From the NCBI GenBank assembly GCA_016788165.1, contig JAEUTH010000017.1:150961-214960 (forward strand): DNA of 64,000 nucleotides. The letters run 5' to 3'. The position numbers and the translations under genes are program-made. Below, piece after piece: positions 1 to 9,091 of the stretch. Under the pieces are notes generated by a model. It ran no database searches. It was not told the origin of the DNA and saw nothing but the letters and a program-made list of their open reading frames with translations. The first letter of the stretch is position 1. Each line of letters begins with the position of its first letter. Source of the DNA: Bacteroidia bacterium (GTDB taxonomy: Bacteria; Bacteroidota; Bacteroidia; AKYH767-A; OLB10).

Positions 1-696
1 GTTGAAACAACTTTATGGAAGGATATTATTAAAAAAATGTACTACCCGGTTGATAAAGAGCTAAACATCATTTTGCAACAAGAGGGTTACTTGGATAAAG
101 AACAGATTTTAGTTGCCGATTTGCCTGCTGCTGATCGGCCATTAAATCAAAAATGGAGTTGGGACAGAATTTTACGCTCCTGCTTTATCAAACAAGCTGA
201 TGTATTGCAAGGCATTTATTTTTTTCAAGATGAGTTTGATAACGATACCATTACACGTAATTTCGACTTTTACGAAAAACGCACCGTACACGAATCATCA
301 CTCTCACCATGTGTGCATAGTATTTTGGCTTGCCGAATAGGAAGAATTGATAAAGCCTATGAAATGTACCTGCGTACAGCACGCTTAGATTTAGACGATT
401 ATAATAATGATACCGAAGATGGCTGTCATACTACCAGTATGGCCGGCACCTGGATGAGTATTGTTGAAGGTTTTGGAGGTATGCTTGTACGTAATAATGT
501 GTTGCATTTTAACCCATTAATACCGGCACAATGGAAATCGCTTTCATTTAAAATTACATATCGCAGGGCATTACTTCAAGTTACAATTGAAGGTAAAAAG
601 GTAACCATCGAAAATCAAAGCGGGCAAACAATACAACTTTCAGTAAACAGCACCTTACATCAACTAAAGGCAATGGAAACTTATAGCAATAACTAA
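1..696 (+). CDS. GH65 glycoside phosphorylase (maltose-phosphorylase-like), C-terminal part
   Basis: The reading frame is open from base 1, so this is the end of a longer gene whose start lies before the window; the Met at base 37 is internal. The visible 231 residues match the end of the GH65 catalytic barrel and the C-terminal beta domain: IKQADVLQG, then TVHESSLSPCVHS, RLDLDDYN, SMAGTWMSIVEGFGGM and a closing beta-rich stretch. Family members phosphorolyse maltose or a related alpha-disaccharide in the cytoplasm to glucose and beta-glucose 1-phosphate. The general acid Glu is upstream and cannot be checked. The GH13 enzyme and MFS sugar transporter 2.4 kb downstream fit a maltodextrin pathway. 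Which disaccharide is used is not decided by this fragment. Confidence 0.88.
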   Translation, partial: VETTLWKDIIKKMYYPVDKELNIILQQEGYLDKEQILVADLPAADRPLNQKWSWDRILRSCFIKQADVLQGIYFFQDEFDNDTITRNFDFYEKRTVHESSLSPCVHSILACRIGRIDKAYEMYLRTARLDLDDYNNDTEDGCHTTSMAGTWMSIVEGFGGMLVRNNVLHFNPLIPAQWKSLSFKITYRRALLQVTIEGKKVTIENQSGQTIQLSVNSTLHQLKAMETYSNN

Positions 697-721
697 GGCT
701 TACTTTACTTGTATTACTGTA

Positions 722-1936
722 TTAGTAATATACTACAGGCAAGTTTTTAATATTGATAAAGGTATTTATTGTTTCAATGTTACTGTTGTAGTTTACAGCA
801 GCCGTGTCAATGATTATGCCGTTGAAAAATGCATTTTCGATAGTGCAATTTTCAACTAATAAATTGCCGGGTTGCCCGCCCGATACCATTAATGCAGCGC
901 CACTGCCTTGGTATCCAAAATCGGCAGCAGTACCTGCTCCCACGATGCGGCAGTAGTTTAACTGCACCTGCCCACCTGCATGCATTACAATACCTTGCCA
1001 ATAACCACTATCCGGTTTCTCGCCTTCAATACGTATAGGTTGTGTAAATGTACCGCTGCCAATTATTGCAGCGTTACCGGCATCGTTATTAAAATAAAAA
1101 CTCGATAACTTGCCCATAATTAATCGGGTGTTTGGCGCTAATGTTAATGCCGATGCATAACGTGCCGTGCCAGTAATCAGATAGGGCAAATCAGTATAAG
1201 TAATTTGCTGGTTTAGGTTACCGGTTACGTTGGCAATACTACGTACCAGTATTTTATCATTTCCGTTACCCAATAAATTGCAGTTAGTTGCATGCAGCAT
1301 AAAGTTTACATGCGTTGCCAATACCGGATTACTGTCGTTGGCTGTTATAGTGCAGCTTTCTAAGTTTAAAACCGAAGTGCTGTCGAAACTTACACCGTAT
1401 ATTTTATTGTTACGAATACTTGCATTGTTAAGTTGTACATGGGCATTTACCAAGGCTAAAGCTGCACTGTAAAACATATTGCTCGTGGTATTGCCTCCGG
1501 CATACTCAATAACTACATGGTTTAATTCATTGGATGGATTGCTTGTGTTTTCGAAAATAATTCCATTCCAAAAACCTTTTGTTTTCGACTGGCCTGTAAT
1601 GTTCACCGGATTAGTTGCAGTGCCCAATATTTTTAGTGCAGCACCATCGCTAACAAATATGCCGCCATTTTGAACCACCTGTAAATTTACACCGGCTTCT
1701 ATGGTTAGTGTGGCACCATTGCTTATGCGCCACATATTCATTATACGGTAATCAGTAGTGCTGCCACTATAAATATTTTTTATAATGGTATCGCTGGTTA
1801 TTTCACGGTAAAGCGTTTTTACACTATCGGGAGTGGTAAATACGGCAACTGCCTTAGGCTCGGGTATATTCCTTTCCTGACAAGCAATTACACTTATGCC
1901 TATACATAAAATTAGTATGCGTAAAATATTTTGCAT
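722..1936 (-). CDS. Outer-envelope lipoprotein with right-handed beta-helix repeats
   Basis: The 404-residue product starts with a short hydrophobic segment ending in a lipobox (SVIAC), so it is probably a lipoprotein anchored at Cys19. The rest is rich in Asn, Thr and Ile with recurring short strands of the type LNHVVIEYAGG, LNNASIRNN and LESCTITAN, typical of parallel beta-helix (PbH1-like) folds. Such folds occur in polysaccharide lyases and adhesins, but I see no catalytic motif here. It follows the DUF4249-like gene by 13 bases and is probably co-transcribed with it. It ends 25 bases from the convergent GH65 gene. Function is unknown; surface binding is an inference. Confidence 0.75.
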   Translation of the reverse strand: MQNILRILILCIGISVIACQERNIPEPKAVAVFTTPDSVKTLYREITSDTIIKNIYSGSTTDYRIMNMWRISNGATLTIEAGVNLQVVQNGGIFVSDGAALKILGTATNPVNITGQSKTKGFWNGIIFENTSNPSNELNHVVIEYAGGNTTSNMFYSAALALVNAHVQLNNASIRNNKIYGVSFDSTSVLNLESCTITANDSNPVLATHVNFMLHATNCNLLGNGNDKILVRSIANVTGNLNQQITYTDLPYLITGTARYASALTLAPNTRLIMGKLSSFYFNNDAGNAAIIGSGTFTQPIRIEGEKPDSGYWQGIVMHAGGQVQLNYCRIVGAGTAADFGYQGSGAALMVSGGQPGNLLVENCTIENAFFNGIIIDTAAVNYNSNIETINTFINIKNLPVVYY

Positions 1937-1949
1937 AAATAGTTGATGA

Positions 1950-2933
1950 TTAAAAACCTAAATCGTTTGTAAAACGGCCAAATGAAAGTGAGTCTAAACT
2001 TCCTTGCGTAAGCGTGCGATCGTATATTATCTGCACATAGCGACTGCCAAATACGCCTAAGCCATTGGTAACATTGGTTAAAGTTGGGTTGTTTAATGCC
2101 AGCGAATTGCCGTAATTATTCACTTGATAATAATCGTATAAGGTTTGATTGCCTGCAATAAAATGGATGTCAATTTTACCGGCATACCGGGTGGTATTGG
2201 GCAATGGTGCTAATTTATTGCCTACGTATGCATAAAAATCGTCCGGAAAAATTTTTACGTTTAGTTGTTCGCCAACCAAAGCACTGCTCCCTAAAACTTC
2301 GCCTAAATCCCAGTCAAGTGTTTTGTTAACGGTATTACCGGTTACGGTATTCGTTTCCGAATAATGAAAAACAAATTTTACACGATAAAAAGCCCCATCG
2401 CGTGCATTAAACCAAATTACTTTATAAGGATTTTGCAACATGTTTACATAAGCCTCAACACTGTTATACATAAAAAATTTGTCAATAACACTCGTGGTTG
2501 CATACGTAATCAGGCCGGTTTTGGTGTTTCTTATCACCAATCGGTAATCACTATCGGCATAAATGCTGTCGTTGTTAATAGTTTTGTATGTAATGTTTGG
2601 GGCATTGGCAAAAATGCCACTATCCATTAAAATACTGCTATCACGTACGCATTGAATTATGCCGGCTAAGGTGTTGTTTTTCCAACGTTCAATAGTTACA
2701 TCTAAAACATTTTGATGGTAAAACGAATCGGTTGAAGCAGCCATTTCATAAGCATTTGCATCGCCCAAAAAGGTTTTGTAAATCTTAACGTATTGCACAC
2801 TATCGCTTGGGTTTAACAAGCCATACACAATGCTGGTTTCTTTATAATCTGCCGTAATATCAATGTCGTTTTTACATCCGTTTAGTAATGCCATACAGCA
2901 AACCAATAGCCCCAAGCGCAAAGTTGAAATCAT
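1950..2933 (-). CDS. Putative lipoprotein, DUF4249-like
   Basis: The 327-residue product has a signal peptide with lipobox LLNGC, placing the lipid-modified Cys at residue 20. The mature part is beta-rich: an N-terminal segment around IVYGLLNPSDSVQYVKIYK, then a middle domain, and a C-terminal stretch ending in GLGVFGSRYVQIIYD. This layout resembles the DUF4249 lipoproteins that are common in Bacteroidota, often near TonB-dependent receptors, but no receptor is visible here. It is the first gene of a two-gene minus-strand unit with the beta-helix lipoprotein. Family assignment is from overall pattern only and is less secure than the lipoprotein call. Confidence 0.6.
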   Translation of the reverse strand: MISTLRLGLLVCCMALLNGCKNDIDITADYKETSIVYGLLNPSDSVQYVKIYKTFLGDANAYEMAASTDSFYHQNVLDVTIERWKNNTLAGIIQCVRDSSILMDSGIFANAPNITYKTINNDSIYADSDYRLVIRNTKTGLITYATTSVIDKFFMYNSVEAYVNMLQNPYKVIWFNARDGAFYRVKFVFHYSETNTVTGNTVNKTLDWDLGEVLGSSALVGEQLNVKIFPDDFYAYVGNKLAPLPNTTRYAGKIDIHFIAGNQTLYDYYQVNNYGNSLALNNPTLTNVTNGLGVFGSRYVQIIYDRTLTQGSLDSLSFGRFTNDLGF

Positions 2934-3036
2934 ACCTGTTTTTAAAAATTTGGCCGAAATTAATTTTATCTTTTAAATCAACATTATTACCTTAAAACTT
3001 TACCAAACAAATACAAGCATTGCCGCTTAACTAAAT

Positions 3037-3059
3037 CAAAGTGTAATTTTTACACTTTG
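3037..3059. promoter_or_regulatory. Perfect inverted repeat, candidate operator
   Basis: CAAAGTGTAA at 3037-3046 and its exact reverse complement at 3050-3059 are separated by TTT. The repeat lies between divergent genes, 48 bases before the GH13 start. A promoter-like pair, TTTT at 3047-3050 and TACATTAG at 3070-3077 with 19 bases between, would place the -33 element inside the repeat. That is the geometry of a repressor site. No regulator gene is in view. Confidence 0.5.
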
Positions 3060-3106
3060 TATAAATTTCTACATTAGCACGCGCCTAAACCCCAATAAGT
3101 TTATCT

Positions 3107-4927
3107 ATGAAAATATTTTTACCACTGCTATTTATTAGTTGTTTGGCAATGGCATGTAGCAACAAATCCAATCAAGTTATGAATCAAACTGAAATTATAA
3201 ACGATTCAAATACCACCTCCGAAAAAATTACCAATCATAAAATACTCATCTATCAAGTAATGACCCGATTGCTGGGTAATAAACAAACCAACCTTATACC
3301 TTATGGCACCATTGCGCAAAACGGTGTTGGTAAGTTTAATGATATTAATGATGCCGCATTAATGAGTTTAAAGGGCATGGGCTTTACACACTTGTGGTAC
3401 ACGGGTATAATTGAACATGCAACCCTTACCGATTATAGTGCTTTTGGTATAGTGGCCGATGATCCTGATGTTGTAAAAGGCAGGGCAGGGTCGGCCTATT
3501 CGATTAAAGATTATTATGATGTAAACCCAGATTTAGCAGTAGATGTTAAAAACCGAATGGCTGAATTTGAAAGTTTGGTTATGCGCACACATAAAAATAA
3601 TTTAAAAGTGTTGATTGATTTTGTGCCTAATCATGTAGCACGTGGTTACAAGAGCGATATGCTGCCAAAAGGTATAGTTGATTTGGGCGCCAATGATGAT
3701 AAAACAAAAGCATTTAATGCGCAAAACAACTTTTATTATTTACCGGGTAAATCATTTGTGGTACCGGCTAATTACAAACCTGTTGGCGAACAAACTTTGC
3801 CAGGCTTAGATGGTAAGTATAATGAAACACCTGCCAAGGTTACGGGTAACGATGTATTTAATGAAGCGCCTTCGGTAAATGATTGGTTTGAAGCAGCCAA
3901 ACTTAATTATGGTGTTGATTATCAAAATAACAAACAACAGCACTTTGAACCCATTCCCGATACATGGATAAAAATGAAAGATATTTTAATGTATTGGGCT
4001 GCAAAAAAGGTAGATGGATTTAGATGCGATATGGCCGAAATGGTGCCTGTTGCATTTTGGAACTATGCCATTAACGAAGTTAAAAAATCATACCCTAATG
4101 TAATTTTTATTGCCGAAATTTATGCGCCTAATGCATACAATGATTTTGTTAAACAAGGCCGGTTTGATTATTTATACGATAAAGTTGGTGTGTATGATGC
4201 CGTCAGACGTTTAACCACCGGAAATGGAAATACCAAAGATCTTACGCATTGCTGGAAACATGAAAGCCGTGATATTTCTAACAACATGTTGCGTTTTATG
4301 GAAAACCATGACGAACAACGTATTGCTTCTAAATATTTTGCAGGCAATGCCATGAAAGCCATACCCGGTATGGTACTATCAGCAACTATGGGCAGTGGTC
4401 CTTTGCTTGTTTATTTTGGACAGGAGTTAGGTGAGCCTGCAACCATGGCCGAAGGGTTTAGTGGTGATGATGGCCGTACCTCCATATTTGATTATTGCCA
4501 TGTGCCTGCTATACAGGCATGGATGAACGATGGAAAATTTGATGGTGGGCGATTAAATGCCGATCAGGCTTTTTTACGAACTTTTTATGCAGCATTGCTA
4601 AGTGTTTGCAATAATAATGAAGCCGTACAAAAGGGAAAATTTTATGAACTTCAAGAAGCCCAAAAAGGGAATATAGCGTATAACGATTCGTTGATGTATG
4701 CTTTTGCGCGTTTTACACCCAATGAAAAAGTGATTGTGGTTTGTAATTTTCAGAATAAAAATTTTGATGGCACCATACAGTTACCCGAGGTTTTAAAATC
4801 GGCTTTACACGTTTCTGAAAAAACCGATGCTATAGATTTATTATCGGGCGCTAAATTTAAGTGTAATACAAGTGGCTTGCATTTAAAACTTCCCGGAATG
4901 AGTGCCGTAATAATCAGATTATATTAA
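3107..4927 (+). CDS. GH13 alpha-amylase-family lipoprotein
   Basis: This 606-residue enzyme begins with a lipoprotein signal (LAMAC, Cys17), so it should act in the periplasm or on the cell surface. The GH13 catalytic set is complete: nucleophile Asp308 in DGFRCDMAE, acid/base Glu337 in FIAEIY, and transition-state Asp402 in MENHDEQR; the first conserved region is DFVPNHV near residue 173. A C-terminal beta domain closes the protein. The family hydrolyses or rearranges alpha-1,4 glucans. It is followed after 21 bases by the sugar transporter, suggesting an operon that makes and imports malto-oligosaccharides for the GH65 phosphorylase. Exact linkage specificity cannot be read from the motifs. 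Confidence 0.92.
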   Translation: MKIFLPLLFISCLAMACSNKSNQVMNQTEIINDSNTTSEKITNHKILIYQVMTRLLGNKQTNLIPYGTIAQNGVGKFNDINDAALMSLKGMGFTHLWYTGIIEHATLTDYSAFGIVADDPDVVKGRAGSAYSIKDYYDVNPDLAVDVKNRMAEFESLVMRTHKNNLKVLIDFVPNHVARGYKSDMLPKGIVDLGANDDKTKAFNAQNNFYYLPGKSFVVPANYKPVGEQTLPGLDGKYNETPAKVTGNDVFNEAPSVNDWFEAAKLNYGVDYQNNKQQHFEPIPDTWIKMKDILMYWAAKKVDGFRCDMAEMVPVAFWNYAINEVKKSYPNVIFIAEIYAPNAYNDFVKQGRFDYLYDKVGVYDAVRRLTTGNGNTKDLTHCWKHESRDISNNMLRFMENHDEQRIASKYFAGNAMKAIPGMVLSATMGSGPLLVYFGQELGEPATMAEGFSGDDGRTSIFDYCHVPAIQAWMNDGKFDGGRLNADQAFLRTFYAALLSVCNNNEAVQKGKFYELQEAQKGNIAYNDSLMYAFARFTPNEKVIVVCNFQNKNFDGTIQLPEVLKSALHVSEKTDAIDLLSGAKFKCNTSGLHLKLPGMSAVIIRLY

Positions 4928-4948
4928 GCTTTTAATTAGATAAACTTT

Positions 4949-6274
4949 ATGAGCAACACGGATAAACCACTATTAAAGTTTTCGCAAATCTTTAATATGA
5001 GCTTTGGTTTCTTAGGCATTCAATTTGGTTTTGCACTGCAAAACTCAAATGTAAGCCGCATTTTCCAAACATTGGGTGCAAACCAGGATGAGATACCTAT
5101 ATTATGGATTGCTGCACCGGTTACCGGGTTGTTAGTACAGCCCATTGTTGGCCATATTAGCGATAGTACCTGGCATAAGCGATGGGGCAGACGCAGACCT
5201 TTTTTCTTCTTAGGGGCATTATTGGCTGCATTTGCATTAATTTTTATGCCTAACTCCAACGCATTGTGGATTGCCGGTGCTTTATTATGGTTAATGGATG
5301 CATCCATTAATATTTCGATGGAGCCATTTAGAGCTTTTGTTGGTGATATGCTGCCCAGCAGGCAACGCACATTGGGTTTTGCTACACAAAGTTTTTTTAT
5401 TGGCATTGGTGCTGTGGTAGCAAGTATGTTGCCCTGGATGTTTACCAATTGGTTCCTTGTAAGTAATACAGCGGCCGAAGGGATTATTCCCGATTCGGTA
5501 AAGTACTCGTTTTATATAGGTGCAATTGTTTTTTTAATGGCTGTATTGTACACCGTTTTTACAACTAAAGAGTATGAACCGGGCACCCATGGTATGCCAC
5601 CTTTGGATGAATATAAACCAAGTATAGCACAGTCGTTAGCCGATTCGTTTAAAGGTGTAATGCAAATGCCCAAAACCATGAAACAATTAGCAGTGGTACA
5701 GTTTTTTACCTGGTATGCTTTGTTTTGTATGTGGATTTATACTACCACAGCAGTAACCAGCAGCATATATAAAACCAGCGATACTACTTCGGCTGCATAT
5801 AATGAAGGTGCCGATTGGGTGGGCATTTGTTTTGCTGCTTATAGTGGTGTTGCAGCATTAGTTGCATTTTTTTTACCGCCATTGGCAAAATTATTTTCGC
5901 GAAGAATAACTTACATCATCTGCCTTATAAGTGGTGCTGCCGGATTAGTTTCTATAGCCTACATACAAAACCCCGATTTATTGCTATTGAGCATGATAGG
6001 TGTAGGTGTGGCATGGGCAGGTATTTTATCAATGCCTTACGCCATACTTGCCGGGTCTTTACCGGCCGGTAAGATGGGTTACTTTATGGGCGTGTTTAAT
6101 TTTTTTATTGTAATTCCACAAATTGTTGCCTCGTTTTCATTAGGTCCCATTTTAAAATATGTTTTCAATAATGAAGCACAATACATGTTATTGTTAGGTG
6201 GCCTTTCGATGATTATTGCCGCTGTTATTTGTACACGTGTGCAAGATAGTGATGATAAAAAGTTAGGCGTATAA
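4949..6274 (+). CDS. MFS sugar transporter, SLC45/GPH-like (probable maltose importer)
   Basis: The 441-residue protein has about twelve hydrophobic segments. The loop after segment two carries the family signature [19 protein letters not shown], shared with plant sucrose and animal SLC45 proton-sugar symporters and with bacterial maltose permeases. The first part also has [16 protein letters not shown], typical of the same group. Placement directly after a secreted GH13 and downstream of a GH65 phosphorylase argues for uptake of maltose or short maltodextrins across the inner membrane. Substrate is inferred from neighbours. Its stop codon lies one base from that of the convergent TPR gene. 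Confidence 0.85.
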   Translation: MSNTDKPLLKFSQIFNMSFGFLGIQFGFALQNSNVSRIFQTLGANQDEIPILWIAAPVTGLLVQPIVGHISDSTWHKRWGRRRPFFFLGALLAAFALIFMPNSNALWIAGALLWLMDASINISMEPFRAFVGDMLPSRQRTLGFATQSFFIGIGAVVASMLPWMFTNWFLVSNTAAEGIIPDSVKYSFYIGAIVFLMAVLYTVFTTKEYEPGTHGMPPLDEYKPSIAQSLADSFKGVMQMPKTMKQLAVVQFFTWYALFCMWIYTTTAVTSSIYKTSDTTSAAYNEGADWVGICFAAYSGVAALVAFFLPPLAKLFSRRITYIICLISGAAGLVSIAYIQNPDLLLLSMIGVGVAWAGILSMPYAILAGSLPAGKMGYFMGVFNFFIVIPQIVASFSLGPILKYVFNNEAQYMLLLGGLSMIIAAVICTRVQDSDDKKLGV

Positions 6275-6275
6275 A

Positions 6276-8255
6276 TTAGTTTGTTGGCATACCTGTGGTT
6301 GCTGCAGCTTGATTTTTAAAATTAATGGTTAAGTCTAAAAATCTTTTTATATCGGCATCATTTGGCGATAACGATAGTGCGTTTGAAAAGGCGTCAATAG
6401 ATTTATCATAATCTTTTATACTACCATAACTGCTACCTAAATTTTTCCATGCATCAACGTAATTGGGGCTCAGTTCAATGGTTTTTAAATAATACTTAAT
6501 TGCATTATTGTAATCGCCTTTTCCAAAATATGCCGACCCTAAGTTATTATATGCATCAGCATAATCAGGCATTAAAACAATCGCTTTTTGAAGAACGGTA
6601 ATTGCACTGTCATACTGTTGCACTTTAAAGTACATATTGCCTAAGTTGTTATATCCCAAAGCTAAGTTTGGCATACGTTGCACTATGGTTTTATAATAAT
6701 ACATGGCCTGTTTCATGTCGTTTCGCTGCACATACAAATCACCCAAGCCAAAATAGGCTTCAAAATAATCAGGATGTATTTCAATACATTTTTTTAATTG
6801 CGTTTCGGCAATGCTGTAGTATTCAACGGTTTTTTCGGGGCCTACTTTTTTTTGTTTCACATCCTGTATCATGTGATTGCCATATAAAAAGCGCAAACGT
6901 GAGCTGTTAGGTTCGTGTTCAACATCGGCACTAAATATGGAAGTATCGTTTTTCCAATCTTTATTTCGACTCCAAGTTTTTCCAAAACATAAAACCAATA
7001 TGATAGTTAATGCATAACTAAATGTTTTATTAAACTGAAGTAAATGGTTTAACGAGCCAAAAGTAATTTTGGTAAAAGAGAGCTTGCTAATCTTTGCAAG
7101 CATTAAAATCAATATCAAAATAAAACCTAATGATGGCATGTATAAAAATCTGTCGGCCATTGTGCTTCTTGTCAAAAACAAAACATTCGCCACTACACTT
7201 ATGGTAGCCAGATAAAACAAAATGCCAAATGCATAGGCGTTTCTTTTGGGCAACAAATACAAAGCATAAATACCCGCTGCAACATGTAATATAAGGGCTG
7301 TAAGTGCAAGCAGATTACTAAAACCAACCAATGGTATGGCATTAAAACTATAATCGCTGCTCATAGGGTGTGGAAAAAACAAGAGCAGTATATAGCGGCC
7401 TAAAATGTAAAATGCAGTGCCCTTTTCTAGGTTAAAATCGCCTTTGGCACCAACTAACGAATTATCAATAATAGGTATGGCATCGCCTAAATTTAACTGA
7501 CTGGTTAAAACCAATCCCCGTATAAAAATATACAATGCTGCAGGTATTAACGTTATACATGTTAGTGTTATACATGTTTTAATGGTGGCATTTTTAAAGC
7601 ACCATAACATTAAGGGTGTTGCTGCTAAAATGGTAATGCCACTTTCTTTACTCATCAATGCTAAAAAGAAATATAAACAGGCTAACAATAAATTATAGAT
7701 CTGTTTGTTTTCGAAATATTTTAAAATTTGATGCAGGTATAAAACTGAAAACAGAAAGCACATTAATTCATCACGGCTTTTAATGTTAGCTACAACCTCG
7801 GTATGTATGGGATGTGCAAGCCAAAGCACTGTGATACCTAATGGAATTAAAATGTTGTAATTGCTTAAAAGATCCAATAAAAATCGAAACAAAAAAAATC
7901 CGGTTAAAGCGTAAACCAAAACATTTACCCAATGGCTTAATGCAGGTTTGTTTGGCGCCAAGCCCCATTCAGTTGCAAACATTACCATACTTAATGGCCT
8001 GTAAAGCCAATCGTTTTTGCCATCTAAACCATACCAAAAAGCTGTTTTTAATAAAGTAGGAATTCCGGCAAAGCCCATCATGGTTATTCTGTTACCGTAA
8101 ATGGTTGGAAAATCATCAAAAGCATATTCATGATTTAATGTATTGGCATATAGCATAAAACCAATTAAGGCACATGTTACACTTAGTATAAATACAAACT
8201 GATTGGTTGGTGCTGCTTTTTTTGTTGCAGGCTTTTGCTGCTTATCCTTTTTCAT
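6276..8255 (-). CDS. TMTC-like membrane protein with C-terminal TPR repeats
   Basis: The 659 residues split into a membrane half of about ten hydrophobic segments (to around residue 430) and a TPR half. The first external loop contains YAFDDFPTIYGNR followed by WLYRPLS, and later HPIHTEVVANIKSRDEL. These are hallmarks of the GT-C fold proteins that include eukaryotic TMTC O-mannosyltransferases. The C-terminal half has at least four TPR units with patterns such as AYNNLGNMYF and AYNNLGSAYFGKGDY. The family presumably transfers a sugar from a lipid-linked donor to proteins outside the inner membrane, but bacterial members are mostly uncharacterised. A short tandem TCITL duplication lies in a membrane segment (about 7550-7580). 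Confidence 0.8.
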   Translation of the reverse strand: MKKDKQQKPATKKAAPTNQFVFILSVTCALIGFMLYANTLNHEYAFDDFPTIYGNRITMMGFAGIPTLLKTAFWYGLDGKNDWLYRPLSMVMFATEWGLAPNKPALSHWVNVLVYALTGFFLFRFLLDLLSNYNILIPLGITVLWLAHPIHTEVVANIKSRDELMCFLFSVLYLHQILKYFENKQIYNLLLACLYFFLALMSKESGITILAATPLMLWCFKNATIKTCITLTCITLIPAALYIFIRGLVLTSQLNLGDAIPIIDNSLVGAKGDFNLEKGTAFYILGRYILLLFFPHPMSSDYSFNAIPLVGFSNLLALTALILHVAAGIYALYLLPKRNAYAFGILFYLATISVVANVLFLTRSTMADRFLYMPSLGFILILILMLAKISKLSFTKITFGSLNHLLQFNKTFSYALTIILVLCFGKTWSRNKDWKNDTSIFSADVEHEPNSSRLRFLYGNHMIQDVKQKKVGPEKTVEYYSIAETQLKKCIEIHPDYFEAYFGLGDLYVQRNDMKQAMYYYKTIVQRMPNLALGYNNLGNMYFKVQQYDSAITVLQKAIVLMPDYADAYNNLGSAYFGKGDYNNAIKYYLKTIELSPNYVDAWKNLGSSYGSIKDYDKSIDAFSNALSLSPNDADIKRFLDLTINFKNQAAATTGMPTN

Positions 8256-8408
8256 TTTAGGCTGCGGTTTTTTGAGGTGCCTAAACTAACAAACGATAAC
8301 CAACTTTTGGAAACATGTATAAAGGAAATCCTAAATATCAGAAAACCAACTGGCATTTCATGGCGTAGATATGTTCAAAATATTTAAACAAAAAAAGCAA
8401 ATCAAATT

Positions 8409-8984
8409 ATGAAAAAGACTTTAGTATTAGCTATCACCATTACATTTTGTACATTTCAAAGCCAGGCTCAAATGCGCGATTCTGATAAAGCAGCAACCAC
8501 TGTAACAGTAGGAGGTGAGTTGATGTATGCCAAAAAGAACATTGTTGAAAATGCAGTAAACTCGAAAGATCATACCACTTTGGTGGCTGCTGTAAAAGCT
8601 GCCGGCCTGGTAGAAACTTTAATGGGCAAAGGACCTTTTACGGTTTTAGCTCCTGTTAATAATGCATTTGAAGACTTGCCTGCAGGTACTGTTGAAACGC
8701 TGCTTAAGCCTGAAAACAAAGGCACCTTAACGGCTGTACTTACGTATCATGTGCTTAGTGGTAATTATAGCTTTAATGATATTGCAGCCGCAATAAAAAA
8801 GGGTAATGGCAAAGCAGTTATGAAAACGGTACAGGGCCAGGAACTTACTTTTTGGATGAATGGCATGCATAACATATCTGTAACAGATGCTACCGGAGCT
8901 ACCGCAAATATTGCTACTTATGATGTAATGCAGTCAAACGGTGTAATACATGTTTTGGATAAAGTGTTAATGCCAAAAATGTAA
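8409..8984 (+). CDS. Secreted fasciclin-domain protein
   Basis: This 191-residue protein has a cleavable signal peptide (to about QSQAQ, residue 20) and a single fasciclin (FAS1) domain. The conserved H1 box is visible as GPFTVLAPVNNAFEDLP and the H2 box as NGVIHVLDKVLMP at the C-terminus; LTYHVLSGNY lies between. FAS1 domains mediate adhesion in many systems, while in bacteria the role is mostly unknown. It stands alone, between the divergent TPR gene and a convergent porin gene, and is followed by a clear hairpin terminator. Confidence 0.9.
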   Translation: MKKTLVLAITITFCTFQSQAQMRDSDKAATTVTVGGELMYAKKNIVENAVNSKDHTTLVAAVKAAGLVETLMGKGPFTVLAPVNNAFEDLPAGTVETLLKPENKGTLTAVLTYHVLSGNYSFNDIAAAIKKGNGKAVMKTVQGQELTFWMNGMHNISVTDATGATANIATYDVMQSNGVIHVLDKVLMPKM

Positions 8985-9050
8985 ATAGATTACTGCAACT
9001 TATCAGCAATAATTAAAAGGGGTGTGTAATTATTGAAATAGGTGTAAGTA

Positions 9051-9087
9051 AAAAGGGTGTAGGCATAATGCCTGCACTTTTTTATTT
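9051..9087. terminator. Bidirectional intrinsic terminator
   Basis: A nine-pair stem, GTGTAGGCA against TGCCTGCAC with one G-T pair, encloses the loop TAA (9057-9077). An A-run precedes it and a T-run follows, so it can stop both the fasciclin gene on the plus strand and the porin gene on the minus strand. Confidence 0.75.
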
Positions 9088-9091
9088 TAAT

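Noticed and set aside
37..696. A complete small GH65-like gene starting at base 37
   Set aside because: The frame is open upstream to base 1 and the sequence is the known C-terminal part of a much longer family, so this is an edge fragment.
5020..5448. A 142-residue antisense ORF in the sugar transporter gene
   Set aside because: It lies entirely opposite a well-conserved MFS sequence, with no signal or domain of its own.
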